Shown here piece by piece: positions 31,424-40,549 of a DNA stretch of 43,006 bases; within the stretch, counting starts at the first letter, position 1, and every line of letters starts with the position of its first letter. The stretch covers positions 1 to 43,006 of IMG/VR virus record IMGVR_UViG_3300022853_000038. One strand, given 5' to 3'. The position numbers and the translations under genes were made by a program. This DNA is from a virus. The notes beneath the pieces were generated by a model that had not been told where the DNA came from, searched no databases, and worked only from the letters and a program-made list of their open reading frames with translations.

Positions 31424-32841
31424 AGTGTTGTAATTCCTGCCATTTGAGTATCTGTAGGATATGTTTTAGATAAAATTACCTTATTTACTTTTGCTTTCAT
31501 ATGTGAAGTACCTAAAACGCTGTTAAATTGCAATTTATTTAATTGGTTTGCAGTAAAAAAAGCACCCATTCCTGTCAATATTCCTATTGAAGCACCATTA
31601 ATCCAAACATCATACTGATCAGTTTTATATCTTATAGCTATTATATTCCTATTTGATTGATTTGCTGAAAATGCACTTTTAGCAGCTAAAACTGACCCTG
31701 CTTTTATTGCCAGAGTCTCTATTCTATTCGCCGAGTTGTGAAAATTAATATAAATATAATTGTCGTTTGTTCCATCAGAAATTGCTATTTGTCTATTACC
31801 ATCACCACCATTTAAGAATGCTTGTGCTTCGAATAAAAATAGACCTTCATCAGAGCCTATTTGGTCTGATAGTCCAGTAGTAACGCTTAAATCTTGGGTT
31901 CTTGTAACTGCACTTCCTGATGTTGGTATGTAGGAAGTAGGGTATTTTTCTACAACATTGTTTCCCCCCCACATATAAAGACCACTTGTGCCGTCTCCTA
32001 AATAAGAAACATCTCCTGCATCATTTAATGGTGAAATTGCAACTCCAAAATCATAATTTGACACATCTTTATGACCAGATACGGATATTCTTACCCATCC
32101 ATTACCAATTACCTTTATAGTTGTATTATCAAATATTACGTTACTACCAGCTGTTCCTATAAGAGTATTATTATTTAAATCGTAATCAGCATAAGCTGTT
32201 TGATTTAGAGTTATATGATGTAGATAAACTCTTACTTTAGTTCTTTCTCCTTTTTTAACGAACACAGAAGCAGTTGAAACATTAGTAAAACCCACTGCAC
32301 TTCCATTCCCTATTTTACATAGGTGATAATTATTAGTAGCATCTTCGATTACTTTCCAAGCATTAGTACTCCCATAAGGTGCTAATACCCCTGCTGCACT
32401 TGTTGTTGCAAATTCTAAAGTTGTTTCTAAATAATCTTCACTATATGCAAGTAAACTTGTACTTTGTGGCTCAAATAATGCCTTACCGCATCCGCCACCA
32501 GTAAAATCTATACGTGGTTCATTGATTGCCGCTGATTCTACAAGTCCGTTTGATGTAGTAAATCTAGCTGTCGTGCTGCGTGAGAAGTCTATGTCGCCAT
32601 TACCAGTTATAGGAATTATTGAATGCAATTTACCTATTTTAGATCCACTAGGGATAAGCAGGAGACTTATATCATTTAATATTCCTATATCATCTAGCTT
32701 TTTAAGAGATGCTTTTAGACAACTCTTAGATTCTACTATACCCCCGTCTGATAAGACTCTTGTTTCATAAGCATCTACTAATGATTGCAGGGAATTTTCA
32801 TTTTGTCTATTTCGTAACCTATGCAGTACCTCAAGTTTCAT
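31420..32841 (-). CDS. Tail fibre/spike with LamG-like receptor-binding domain
   Basis: 473 aa. The section about 80-125 (DFSRSTTARF, NEPRIDF, LFEPQSTSLLAYSED) is the head-spike-fibre motif common in Bacteroidetes phage fibres. A jelly-roll region follows and a LamG/concanavalin-like domain fills about 330-470. Likely determines host recognition. The gene is more A+T-rich than its neighbours, as for swappable receptor-binding genes. Confidence 0.75.
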   Translation of the reverse strand: MKLEVLHRLRNRQNENSLQSLVDAYETRVLSDGGIVESKSCLKASLKKLDDIGILNDISLLLIPSGSKIGKLHSIIPITGNGDIDFSRSTTARFTTSNGLVESAAINEPRIDFTGGGCGKALFEPQSTSLLAYSEDYLETTLEFATTSAAGVLAPYGSTNAWKVIEDATNNYHLCKIGNGSAVGFTNVSTASVFVKKGERTKVRVYLHHITLNQTAYADYDLNNNTLIGTAGSNVIFDNTTIKVIGNGWVRISVSGHKDVSNYDFGVAISPLNDAGDVSYLGDGTSGLYMWGGNNVVEKYPTSYIPTSGSAVTRTQDLSVTTGLSDQIGSDEGLFLFEAQAFLNGGDGNRQIAISDGTNDNYIYINFHNSANRIETLAIKAGSVLAAKSAFSANQSNRNIIAIRYKTDQYDVWINGASIGILTGMGAFFTANQLNKLQFNSVLGTSHMKAKVNKVILSKTYPTDTQMAGITTL

Positions 32842-33419
32842 ATATCTAAAAAGAAAAATTCTACTCTGGTTCCATTGTATCTTACGATTAGATACATGTT
32901 AACATCTGCTGTCCATATTGCCCCGCTTACTTTAGTAGCTCCTGTTACTGTGGGCTCTGTAGCTGTATTGATTAATACTTCTACATACGCTCCTAAAGTA
33001 GTCCCTGTGGTAGTATATGTAGTTAAGCTTTTAGCGGCTCCGCTAGTTCCTGTGAAATAATTTCCTAAAGAATTAACTAGGGGTAATACAGAAGTAGCAG
33101 CTGTGGTGTCTAGTATTGGCGTAGGTGCGTCTGCACCTGTATCGCCTGTATCACCTTTTGGCCCTGCTACTGTAGAGTCTGCACCAGTGTCTCCCTGCGG
33201 TCCTGTATCTCCAGTATCCCCTTGAGCTCCCGTAGCTCCAGTGTCTCCTTTTGGCCCTGCTATTGTAGAGTCTGCACCCGTATCACCAGTAGCTCCTTTT
33301 AAGAAAAGAAGCCATTCCGCTACCGTACCCACAAATCCAGCAATCACTGCTACTTCATACGCCGTGTCTCCTGGAGCACCTTCATTACTTACTTTTACCT
33401 GTACTATATCTTCTCCCAT
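32838..33419 (-). CDS. Collagen-like tail fibre protein
   Basis: 193 aa. Residues about 40-95 hold Gly-X-Y repeats (GPKGDTGATGAQGDTGDTG and similar), which form trimeric collagen-like rods in phage fibres. An N-terminal attachment part and a C-terminal beta-rich knob (about 100-193) flank it. Overlaps the next fibre gene by 4 nt. Confidence 0.8.
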   Translation of the reverse strand: MGEDIVQVKVSNEGAPGDTAYEVAVIAGFVGTVAEWLLFLKGATGDTGADSTIAGPKGDTGATGAQGDTGDTGPQGDTGADSTVAGPKGDTGDTGADAPTPILDTTAATSVLPLVNSLGNYFTGTSGAAKSLTTYTTTGTTLGAYVEVLINTATEPTVTGATKVSGAIWTADVNMYLIVRYNGTRVEFFFLDI

Positions 33420-33778
33420 TAGTATGTCTTTTTAGTGCTGTCTTCCAGCACAGTTATATTTAAGATGAGTGGTGTCTGCACCACTTCGTTACTCACCAGC
33501 TGTAGATCTGCTACATATAATCCTGCTGGCCATTGCACCGTACTATTAGTTGCTTTCAGCCTGCCACCTGCAGGTACTGTGAGAGTGATGCTGGCATCAC
33601 TTGTACTTTGTTTGAGGACTATAGGCCCCCTAGCACTGCCACGTCTCCACCATATATCTACAGATGCACCGGTGATATCTAGTGGTACATCGTCATCTCC
33701 TACCAGCTGGAAGGTAGGCCACTTCACAGTATCTCCTCGTTTCACGCTCGGCATCGTATAGGTAGCTGGTGATTTCAT
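33419..33778 (-). CDS. Baseplate/fibre-adaptor protein (BppU-like fold)
   Basis: 119 aa, beta-rich. The pattern RGDTVKWPTFQL, then PLDITGASVDIWWR and GLYVADLQL, is that of the N-terminal domain of upper baseplate proteins (BppU type) that hold fibres on the tail tip. First gene of the fibre-lysis operon behind late promoter D; ATG is 8 nt beyond its TTTG. Confidence 0.65.
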   Translation of the reverse strand: MKSPATYTMPSVKRGDTVKWPTFQLVGDDDVPLDITGASVDIWWRRGSARGPIVLKQSTSDASITLTVPAGGRLKATNSTVQWPAGLYVADLQLVSNEVVQTPLILNITVLEDSTKKTY

Positions 33779-33786
33779 TATTACTT

Positions 33787-33823
33787 CAAAATTGACTTAA
33801 CTCGACCCTATATTTTAAGGACA
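33787..33823 (-). promoter_or_regulatory. Late promoter copy D
   Basis: Minus-strand box TGTCCTTAAAATATAGGG (33806-33823, one base longer inside) and CAATTTTG (33787-33794) with an 11-nt spacer, so the distance from TGTCC to the -7 element is again exactly 29 nt. Confidence 0.75.
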
Positions 33824-33828
33824 GATTT

Positions 33829-36800
33829 TTAGTACTTCCTGTTCTCCATTCGCTCTTGCTTACCCATATTCACACGCAGATCTCTCACCATCTCCTGGGT
33901 AAATACCACACGTGCATCTATCTGCTGTATCGCCATGCTGAACTGCTTCACCGCCGCATCAAAGAGTTGAGCATCCAAGCTCACACCACCGCCTCCGCTA
34001 GCCATTCCACTAGCAGCCACATTCATATTCTCAAAATCAAACTGAGGGATCCTTCCTCCACTGGTGGCATTACTATGTCGCATCATCTGATCTACCATAG
34101 CGTAATTATTAGCAGTGAATGCACGACTAAATATAGCCTCGCCACCTTCCACTTCGCCAGTCTTAGCACCGCTATAGCCATCTATGATAGCACTACCTCC
34201 TTGCCCGTGGGTAGGTCCACCCGTGTAGAATCCACCTCGTTCAAATCTATTTCCACCACTATAACTAGGCGTATTTTGCCCGCTCACGAGTCGCTTGCCA
34301 CCTGCTATAGTAGTGAGTATCGCAGTACTTATTGTGGCAAATTTTGCTATCCCTGCTAGTCCGCCAGTCGCTATATTGTCAGCAGATGGAGATGTAGTCG
34401 TTTGCAAGGCATTTGCTATTGCCTGAGCTTGGCTCATTGCTAGCTGGAAGAAAGCTATCCCTCTGCTGAATTCTGCCCAGCTGCTCTGCTCTTCACCCAT
34501 TGCACCCATTACATCCATTAGAGCATTGCCAAATCCTCGGTAGATATTCCCCATTTCTGCTCTGAATTTAGTCTCCTTTTCTAAATCTACCGTTCTGAAA
34601 TGTTCACGTATCTCAGCGAGTTCCATCTCTCTAAGCTTCTCTACTTCTGCTGCGTCCACTCCGTATTCCTCAGCCATGGTTAGCAGTTCGTCGTATTTTC
34701 TATTGGTCTGTGCTACATCCCTGTCTTGTTCATTCAGAGCCATGTCGCCTAGCTTATTACGGAACTCGGTTTCTTTAAGGAGTTTCTCTTCTTCGCGTTC
34801 TTTTTCCAGCACATCTTTCTCCTCTTGGCGAAGAGCATTTATCTCATCTACCTGCAGTTGCCATTCATCCTCTGTGATCTGTTTGTTTATGAGATACTCC
34901 TGGAGCTTCTCCAGTTGCTTATCATACTTCTGATCTATTTGAGCTTCTTCCATCTCTGCTTGCTCGAGTTGACTTATTCTGAAGGCTTCCTCTATCTGTG
35001 TCATTTCGGTCAAAAAATCAGCATATATGAGTTTAGTTTTTGCCGCAGCTACTACTACCGCATCAGGATCTATTGGAGTCTTTGTGGGTTTATCTTTAGG
35101 TTTATCTACTTTCTTTTCTGGCAAATCAGACTTTTTGTCGATTCCTATACTCTTGGCTATGGCATCTCTGTCTGTCGTCAGCTCAGAGTCTTTAGCAGAA
35201 TACTCGCTGATATCACCCCTAGCCACATTTCTATTTCTAATCTCCTGGGCAGAGAGTAGCCCACTCGTAGCTTTCATACCTCGCTGGTATCCACCAGTAG
35301 CATCAGCCTCATCTTTTAGCTGCTTAGTCATTTCAGTGAGGCTTTTTGTCTTATCTAGCACAATACCCATAGAATCAGCTCGCTTTAGTAGATTACGCTC
35401 GTATTTTGCATCTAGTAGCATCAGCTCTCGTGTAGCTTCCGCTAGTTTAGTTTTATTCTCTAATACAGCTTCGTCTTGCAGCTGCAGCACTATACGATCT
35501 AGCAGACTCTCATTCAGAGCATCTACAGCTATCTTCACATCTTCGTTACTGGCTTTCTCAGCATCCAGATGAGCGAGGTATTCAGGATATTGTTCCTTCA
35601 GCTGTGTCAGTAGGGTTACTCTTTCCTCAGAACCTAAGTTAGTTCTTACTATCTGTCGTTCGAGCACCATTAGATCTATTCGTTGGCTTTCCAGCTGTTG
35701 ACTCACTTTGGTATTGATACCCAGTAGATCGCCAAAAAGCTCCACCATAGCACTCACCCCATCTCGCAGCGTACTATTCAGCCACAGACTGGCCATCTTC
35801 TTACCTATTTTATCTACCGTTCCCGCTAGATTGTTGTTTTTTATGTTGAACTCATTCGTCAGACTAGTTCCTTCAGCCAGTGCCTTATTACTGATCTGTT
35901 GTTTCTCAGCTAGCTTGTCGGTGTTAGCAGCTAGAGCAGCCAGTACAGCTGTAGCTCTCGCTCCTTCTAGTTCTGCATCTTCTAGTTTAGTGGCCAGTTG
36001 GGTTAGGCCTTCACTATTCCCATTTAGACCTTCTAGGAATAAGACTAGTGCGGCATTTGCATCAGAGTTGAGTAGCGTGGTAAATTCTCCTACACCTACA
36101 CCGGCTATATTAGCGTACGTTTCTGTATCGGTAAACATTTTGACCAGTACTTTATTGATAGTAGTGGCACTCACCTCCACATTTTGACCGGACTCGTCTA
36201 GAGTAGCCGCCAGTCCTAGCACACTCTCTATAGCTATGTCCGCAGAATTAGTTACTCCACTAGTTCGCTTAGTGAAGTTAATAAGGAAGTCTGCCTGAGT
36301 ACTACCGCTGGCACTCAGCTCGTTGATAGCACTGCCCGTTTTGAGCATACTCGTTTCTAGGTCAGAGCCTGTACGCTCTGCCACTCTGAATTGTTCTGCT
36401 AGTTTCCCTATCACACGGATATTTGCTGCTGCATCACTACCTAGATCATCGCCCAGGGCTACCTTTATTTTATCAGCTGCACGTACAAATCCTGCTATCT
36501 GGGCTACGCCTTCCACTCCTAGCCTTCCAGCCTCCACGGCTAATTCACGGAGCTCTTTTTTTGCAGTTCTAGTATTAAACTTGCTCATAGTCTTATCTAG
36601 ATCCTTTACCTCATCATTCGTAAGGCCTGTAGTCTTGCGTATATCAGCATAGCTATCACTCAGGTCTGCATTACGCTTGATAAGCTCAGGTATCACACTA
36701 CCTAGCATCGTAGTGAGACTCGTGAGTAGATTTCCCATGAGTACGCCCGCTGCAGTTACTTTTATACTCTTCCACATCCTGCCCCACGCAGTACTGGTAT

Positions 36801-37005
36801 TCCGCATCTGCTGATTAGTATCTCCCATTGTCTGCTTGAGCTCACGCATTTTGCCACCCGCAGTTTTAAAAGAGTCGCTGTTCATGTCCAGCTTCTTCAT
36901 ATGATTCCCCAGTATGCGTATATCTCCGGAGAGTTCTCTGAGAGTCTTAGCGGGTTGTCTACCATCTAGGATGATGGTACTCGTTCGTTTTTCAGTATTC
37001 GCCAT
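33829..37005 (-). CDS. Tail tape measure protein (TP901 type)
   Basis: 1058 aa. The conserved TP901 core lies at about 115-300 (DIRKTTGLTNDEVKDLDKTM, ELRELAVEAGRLGVEGVAQI). A hydrophobic stretch near 85-105 (GVLMGNLLTSLTTMLGSVIP), long coiled coils at about 640-850 and a Gly-rich part near 920-990 follow. It spans the tail lumen and sets tail length. Its presence without a sheath gene indicates a long non-contractile tail. Confidence 0.95.
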   Translation of the reverse strand: MANTEKRTSTIILDGRQPAKTLRELSGDIRILGNHMKKLDMNSDSFKTAGGKMRELKQTMGDTNQQMRNTSTAWGRMWKSIKVTAAGVLMGNLLTSLTTMLGSVIPELIKRNADLSDSYADIRKTTGLTNDEVKDLDKTMSKFNTRTAKKELRELAVEAGRLGVEGVAQIAGFVRAADKIKVALGDDLGSDAAANIRVIGKLAEQFRVAERTGSDLETSMLKTGSAINELSASGSTQADFLINFTKRTSGVTNSADIAIESVLGLAATLDESGQNVEVSATTINKVLVKMFTDTETYANIAGVGVGEFTTLLNSDANAALVLFLEGLNGNSEGLTQLATKLEDAELEGARATAVLAALAANTDKLAEKQQISNKALAEGTSLTNEFNIKNNNLAGTVDKIGKKMASLWLNSTLRDGVSAMVELFGDLLGINTKVSQQLESQRIDLMVLERQIVRTNLGSEERVTLLTQLKEQYPEYLAHLDAEKASNEDVKIAVDALNESLLDRIVLQLQDEAVLENKTKLAEATRELMLLDAKYERNLLKRADSMGIVLDKTKSLTEMTKQLKDEADATGGYQRGMKATSGLLSAQEIRNRNVARGDISEYSAKDSELTTDRDAIAKSIGIDKKSDLPEKKVDKPKDKPTKTPIDPDAVVVAAAKTKLIYADFLTEMTQIEEAFRISQLEQAEMEEAQIDQKYDKQLEKLQEYLINKQITEDEWQLQVDEINALRQEEKDVLEKEREEEKLLKETEFRNKLGDMALNEQDRDVAQTNRKYDELLTMAEEYGVDAAEVEKLREMELAEIREHFRTVDLEKETKFRAEMGNIYRGFGNALMDVMGAMGEEQSSWAEFSRGIAFFQLAMSQAQAIANALQTTTSPSADNIATGGLAGIAKFATISTAILTTIAGGKRLVSGQNTPSYSGGNRFERGGFYTGGPTHGQGGSAIIDGYSGAKTGEVEGGEAIFSRAFTANNYAMVDQMMRHSNATSGGRIPQFDFENMNVAASGMASGGGGVSLDAQLFDAAVKQFSMAIQQIDARVVFTQEMVRDLRVNMGKQERMENRKY

Positions 37006-37009
37006 AGTA

Positions 37010-37384
37010 TTATCCTAAGTGTATTTTTTCGGGAAAAGCTTCACGCATTCTTACCATCCCCAGATGGCCTGTTCGGCGGAGCATTATCTCTCCTAGCTTA
37101 TGAAATGAGTAAGAGATATTTCGAGCGTACCACTTGTTCGGCTTGAAAGTATAGCCACCTCTACTTACTCCCATATCCTGGAATGCACCATACATTAAGT
37201 GCTCGAATACCACTTCTACACGCTCGCCCTGCACATTCACACTGTAGTCTAGGCTCTCTAGTAGATTCCCATCTCCGAATGCTTTATCTAGGATATCATC
37301 ACTCATATCTTTATGAGTGAACTTAGCCCAGTCACGCACTATCGCAGCGTTGCTACGTCTCGTATTTATGCTTATTCCTGCCAT
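37010..37384 (-). CDS. Head-tail connector/tail completion protein, putative
   Basis: 124 aa from ATG 37384 (MAGISINTRR); the longer TTG start would overlap the late promoter. Conserved-looking GVSRGGYTFKPNKWYARNISYS. Located directly before the tape measure and directly after late promoter E. Position resembles a tail completion or tail terminator protein; no family name can be given. Confidence 0.65.
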   Translation of the reverse strand: MAGISINTRRSNAAIVRDWAKFTHKDMSDDILDKAFGDGNLLESLDYSVNVQGERVEVVFEHLMYGAFQDMGVSRGGYTFKPNKWYARNISYSFHKLGEIMLRRTGHLGMVRMREAFPEKIHLG

Positions 37385-37394
37385 CTTGCTTACA

Positions 37395-37431
37395 CAAAAT
37401 TGCAATCACATACACCTATTTATTAAGGACA
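37395..37431 (-). promoter_or_regulatory. Late promoter copy E
   Basis: Minus-strand box TGTCCTTAATAAATAGG (37415-37431), spacer, then CAATTTTG (37395-37402); distance 29 nt. The ATG of 37010-37384 is 10 nt beyond the TTTG. Confidence 0.75.
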
Positions 37432-37440
37432 GACTTATGT

Positions 37441-37986
37441 CTACTCTACCGCCCACAGATCGTCATTTACACAGAGCGTGTCCTCGGCACCTCTGCGTAA
37501 TACGAATTCTGCTCTAGCTCCGAAAAGGTTTTTACTACCCATAGGACCTATGTTATGTATCACCAGACTATCCTTTTCAAAATGAGCTTCAGCAGGCTTA
37601 CCCACTGCGGCCTTTATCTCCGATTGCAGCTTTGCCACTAGTTGAGCCACGTGCTTTTTGCACTGGTCTACTGCTAGGTTTTCACTGTCATAGTCTGCTT
37701 TTTCTGCCTCCATTAGCACCACTATCCCACAGGTAGAGTAGCCATGCATCTGCTGATTATGGCGATAGTTTTCACGTGTACTCTCCACTATTAGGCACGG
37801 ATAGTTCATCCCATTACGTAGCGAGGTTGTAAATTCCTCTGTATAATAGTACGGCTGAAAAGGGCTTCTGCTAGAGTCTATTACTCGGGCATAAGCCACC
37901 TTCTGATCTGAATCGTGAGCTATCGGCTTGTACTTGCAAGCCACATTCTCCCAGTATTTCATCCATTCGTTATGATCTAGTAGCAT
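37441..37986 (-). CDS. Hypothetical head-tail module protein
   Basis: 181 aa. N-terminal LLDHNEWMKYWENVACKYKPI, a middle with many charged residues and beta strands near the C-terminus (FGARAEFVLRRGAEDTLCV). Position between portal and tape measure suits a tail terminator or head closure protein. Confidence 0.65.
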   Translation of the reverse strand: MLLDHNEWMKYWENVACKYKPIAHDSDQKVAYARVIDSSRSPFQPYYYTEEFTTSLRNGMNYPCLIVESTRENYRHNQQMHGYSTCGIVVLMEAEKADYDSENLAVDQCKKHVAQLVAKLQSEIKAAVGKPAEAHFEKDSLVIHNIGPMGSKNLFGARAEFVLRRGAEDTLCVNDDLWAVE

Positions 37987-37988
37987 AG

Positions 37989-38288
37989 TTACGCAGTTAC
38001 TTCCTTCTTCTTCACATTAAGCTCCTTATACACCTTCATCATCTTATTCTGATAAGAAGCTACGCCGGCCATCCCTTGATGTAAGTATATCCTTCTGATC
38101 TCACGCAAGTGATCTATATCTTTCAGATCGTAGTAGGGTGTCACCACTTCTCTTTTGGTATAGCCTTGTCCAGCAGAAGCATCCCTTCGATTAGACTCTA
38201 CTTTCGTTTTAGTCCGAAGTACCTTCTTACACATCTTAGGCAGACTCGCTGCCGTAGCTTTCAGTTTTTGTTCTGTTTCTCTATTCAT
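37989..38288 (-). CDS. Small basic hypothetical protein
   Basis: 99 aa, Lys/Arg-rich, helical (KKVLRTKTKVESNRR, KMMKVYKELNVKKKEV). It overlaps the P-loop protein gene by 4 nt. Could bind nucleic acid or capsid; no family is recognised. Confidence 0.65.
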   Translation of the reverse strand: MNRETEQKLKATAASLPKMCKKVLRTKTKVESNRRDASAGQGYTKREVVTPYYDLKDIDHLREIRRIYLHQGMAGVASYQNKMMKVYKELNVKKKEVTA

Positions 38289-38737
38289 AATTCGTTGATA
38301 TAATCGTTCAGGTATTGCCCTCTAGCTAGCATTATTGTGTTGATTGCTCTGTTATCAGCCATTAATTCTGTGATGAAGCTGTCCCAGTTCTGAGTCATAA
38401 ACCAGATGAAGCCCTCTGTACTCTTTCGCTCCACATATCTATCTACATAGTGAGTGGTCAGGCCTATATCAGGGGCTACCACAGAGTAGGCTACTCCCTT
38501 TTTATGCAAGCCGTCTCTTACCTCTATGTGGCATGCTATCAGTATGTAGTCGTAGTGTCCTATGTTCTTATAGATCATAGCTATATAGTTCTCTGGAAAC
38601 TTAGGATTAATGCTCCCGTCTTTTTTCTTAGAGTACTTGGAGCTATCGCAGTCTAGCACGCTCATCTTCGTATTCCCCTTTATCCAAGATTTTCCTGTGC
38701 CAGGGAAAGAGGCTATTACTTTAGCTCGCTGGTGCAT
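38285..38737 (-). CDS. Small P-loop NTPase (nucleoside kinase-like)
   Basis: 150 aa. A Walker A loop lies at about 10-17 (FPGTGKSW), followed by VLDCDSSKY, as in small phage P-loop proteins annotated as kinase- or AAA-like. It is among connector genes, where such proteins are common in Bacteroidetes phages, but its substrate is unknown. Confidence 0.7.
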   Translation of the reverse strand: MHQRAKVIASFPGTGKSWIKGNTKMSVLDCDSSKYSKKKDGSINPKFPENYIAMIYKNIGHYDYILIACHIEVRDGLHKKGVAYSVVAPDIGLTTHYVDRYVERKSTEGFIWFMTQNWDSFITELMADNRAINTIMLARGQYLNDYINEL

Positions 38738-38738
38738 A

Positions 38739-39545
38739 TTACTTTACCTTTTGGTCTCCTATTCGCATGTTCAGATCTGCCAGCAGTATCATCAGATTCA
38801 TATGCTGTATCTTGTCAAAATTCTCAATACCATTACTTGCTTTCATAAATACAGGAAGCCAGCTACTGTCATTCTGAGCCTTGGTTTCCCTGGGCTTTGA
38901 GAATAGGTGTTTAAATTGCTTTGGTAGACTATTCCTCCACTGCTCGTACCAGTATATAGCAAGTAGTTTCTCTCCAAAATCGCATTTAGCTATCTCCGGT
39001 ATTCGAGCCTGCACAGTCTTTTCACTGTACTTTATTGTGTTTTTCTCCAGATACAAGTGAGCTAGCATAGTATTTAGATCCGCCACCTTCTTATTCTTCT
39101 TGTATCTTAGATACATCGCATCTGCAAAGGCAAATTGCCACGGTACCAGATCGTCTTCATCTGATGGTCCTATATACTTTCCCAGTTGTAGTACGGGATT
39201 AGATTCAGGTAGATACGTCTCATTGTAGGTGAATGAAGCTATATCCCACGTATACAGTAGATTCCTTGCACTTTCAGGATCCAGAGTTCCCCATAGCCAT
39301 CCAGGGATACCAGTCAGATACTTACATACCATCAGCTTCATAGTGTCAAACCCCTGTACGTCCTTTAGTCGTACACCCTTTTCCGTTTTTTCAAAATAGC
39401 TGTCCAGTCGATTATATACGTGCTCTACCCACCACACCTTCTGTGTGTAGGTCATTTCTTGCATACTCTCAGGGATACAGAGATTCCACGTCACGGGCAG
39501 CCACTGTATGCCAAATAAGTAAAATTTAAAATTTCCTCTCTGCAT
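38739..39545 (-). CDS. Hypothetical phage structural-module protein
   Basis: 268 aa, helical and aromatic-rich (LFGIQWLPVTWNLCIP at the N-terminus, IYWYEQWRNSLPKQF late). Overlap-tight with its neighbours (1-2 nt gaps) in the portal operon. No motif recognised. Confidence 0.7.
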   Translation of the reverse strand: MQRGNFKFYLFGIQWLPVTWNLCIPESMQEMTYTQKVWWVEHVYNRLDSYFEKTEKGVRLKDVQGFDTMKLMVCKYLTGIPGWLWGTLDPESARNLLYTWDIASFTYNETYLPESNPVLQLGKYIGPSDEDDLVPWQFAFADAMYLRYKKNKKVADLNTMLAHLYLEKNTIKYSEKTVQARIPEIAKCDFGEKLLAIYWYEQWRNSLPKQFKHLFSKPRETKAQNDSSWLPVFMKASNGIENFDKIQHMNLMILLADLNMRIGDQKVK

Positions 39546-39547
39546 AG

Positions 39548-40549
39548 CTACATACCAAAAAAACCGCTACTCTTTAAGTTCACTTGGATCTTCTCTACCG
39601 CCACATTCGGATCCTCGTAGTGATCACTATCTTTCCATAGAGCGTACACCGTATCACTCGCATTTGCATTGAGATACTTACGCATATCGCTTATGAGCAT
39701 ACACGCATCTTCCTCCAGTTGCTTGCCCAGCAGCTCACGTTCCTTGTATTCCGCTTGGCGAGCATTATGGCCACTCTCCATCTGTGCCAGGTACTCAGTT
39801 ATCTTCACACCTCCATTCACCAGACTTACTGTCATAGTTTTCAGAGCACGCCCTATCGTGTAGAAGGATGCTATTCTGTAAATGAAGTTATTAAGTATCA
39901 CATTAGTCTCTGCACTCACTGCAGTACTTATTTCATTTTTTATACTAGCGTAAAAAGCCGTACCTAGTAGCGTTTGCATCTGCACATCATCCACATACAT
40001 CATAGTAGCTCGCAGGTTACGGTAGGTCGTGTGGCTGCCATTCAAGCTGTAGTACTTTTCGAAAGTTGCCAAGCTATTTATCAGCAGTTCCTTATTCCAC
40101 TTATACTGAGTACTGCCTGCCCAGTCAGTATATACCTCCTTATTGTTTTCTAAGAAAGAAAGTAGCATGTCTAAGTATTCGCAAGCGTCATTCAGTAGCT
40201 GTGCTTTCACATCAGTGAGCATCCACTCTCGTACAGGCTTACTGGTGTCACTCATAGAGCTACTTATACCAGAGTTATCTATCTGTACATTTATCTTGCT
40301 ACTGCCTCGCCACAGAGACTTAGCTGTCACATATCTGCGTACGTGCTTCAGAAGTTTATGATACTTACTACCATCCTCTAGACTAGGCAGTGCCGCTTCT
40401 AGCTTATCGTATTCTGCTTGCCCCAGATAGGTATTCACCAGATCCAGTTCTATTGCTTCTATATCTTCACGTAGCGTTTTTATAGCACCCGTACCTAAGC
40501 TCGCGTGGCCTGCACTCTCTTTTATGTCGTTATCTGTAGTATATAGCAT
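39548..40549 (-). CDS. DUF6712 family phage protein
   Basis: 333 aa. The beginning (MLYTTDNDIKESAG, then EIELDLVNTYLG-type helix at about 33-45) and the helical repeats match the DUF6712 family found in Bacteroidetes phages next to the portal. Probably a head-tail connector protein. It overlaps the portal gene by 1 nt (TAATG). Confidence 0.75.
   Translation of the reverse strand: MLYTTDNDIKESAGHASLGTGAIKTLREDIEAIELDLVNTYLGQAEYDKLEAALPSLEDGSKYHKLLKHVRRYVTAKSLWRGSSKINVQIDNSGISSSMSDTSKPVREWMLTDVKAQLLNDACEYLDMLLSFLENNKEVYTDWAGSTQYKWNKELLINSLATFEKYYSLNGSHTTYRNLRATMMYVDDVQMQTLLGTAFYASIKNEISTAVSAETNVILNNFIYRIASFYTIGRALKTMTVSLVNGGVKITEYLAQMESGHNARQAEYKERELLGKQLEEDACMLISDMRKYLNANASDTVYALWKDSDHYEDPNVAVEKIQVNLKSSGFFGM

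Noticed and set aside
33806-33823. Late box as a T7-type promoter (TATAGGG)
   Set aside because: The GGG resemblance is real, but no single-subunit RNA polymerase is encoded in the window, and the fixed distance to the host-like -7 element explains the data better.
33856-36652. Several long plus-strand ORFs opposite the tape measure gene
   Set aside because: They are antisense shadows of the coiled-coil tape measure reading frame, with low-complexity Ser/Leu translations.
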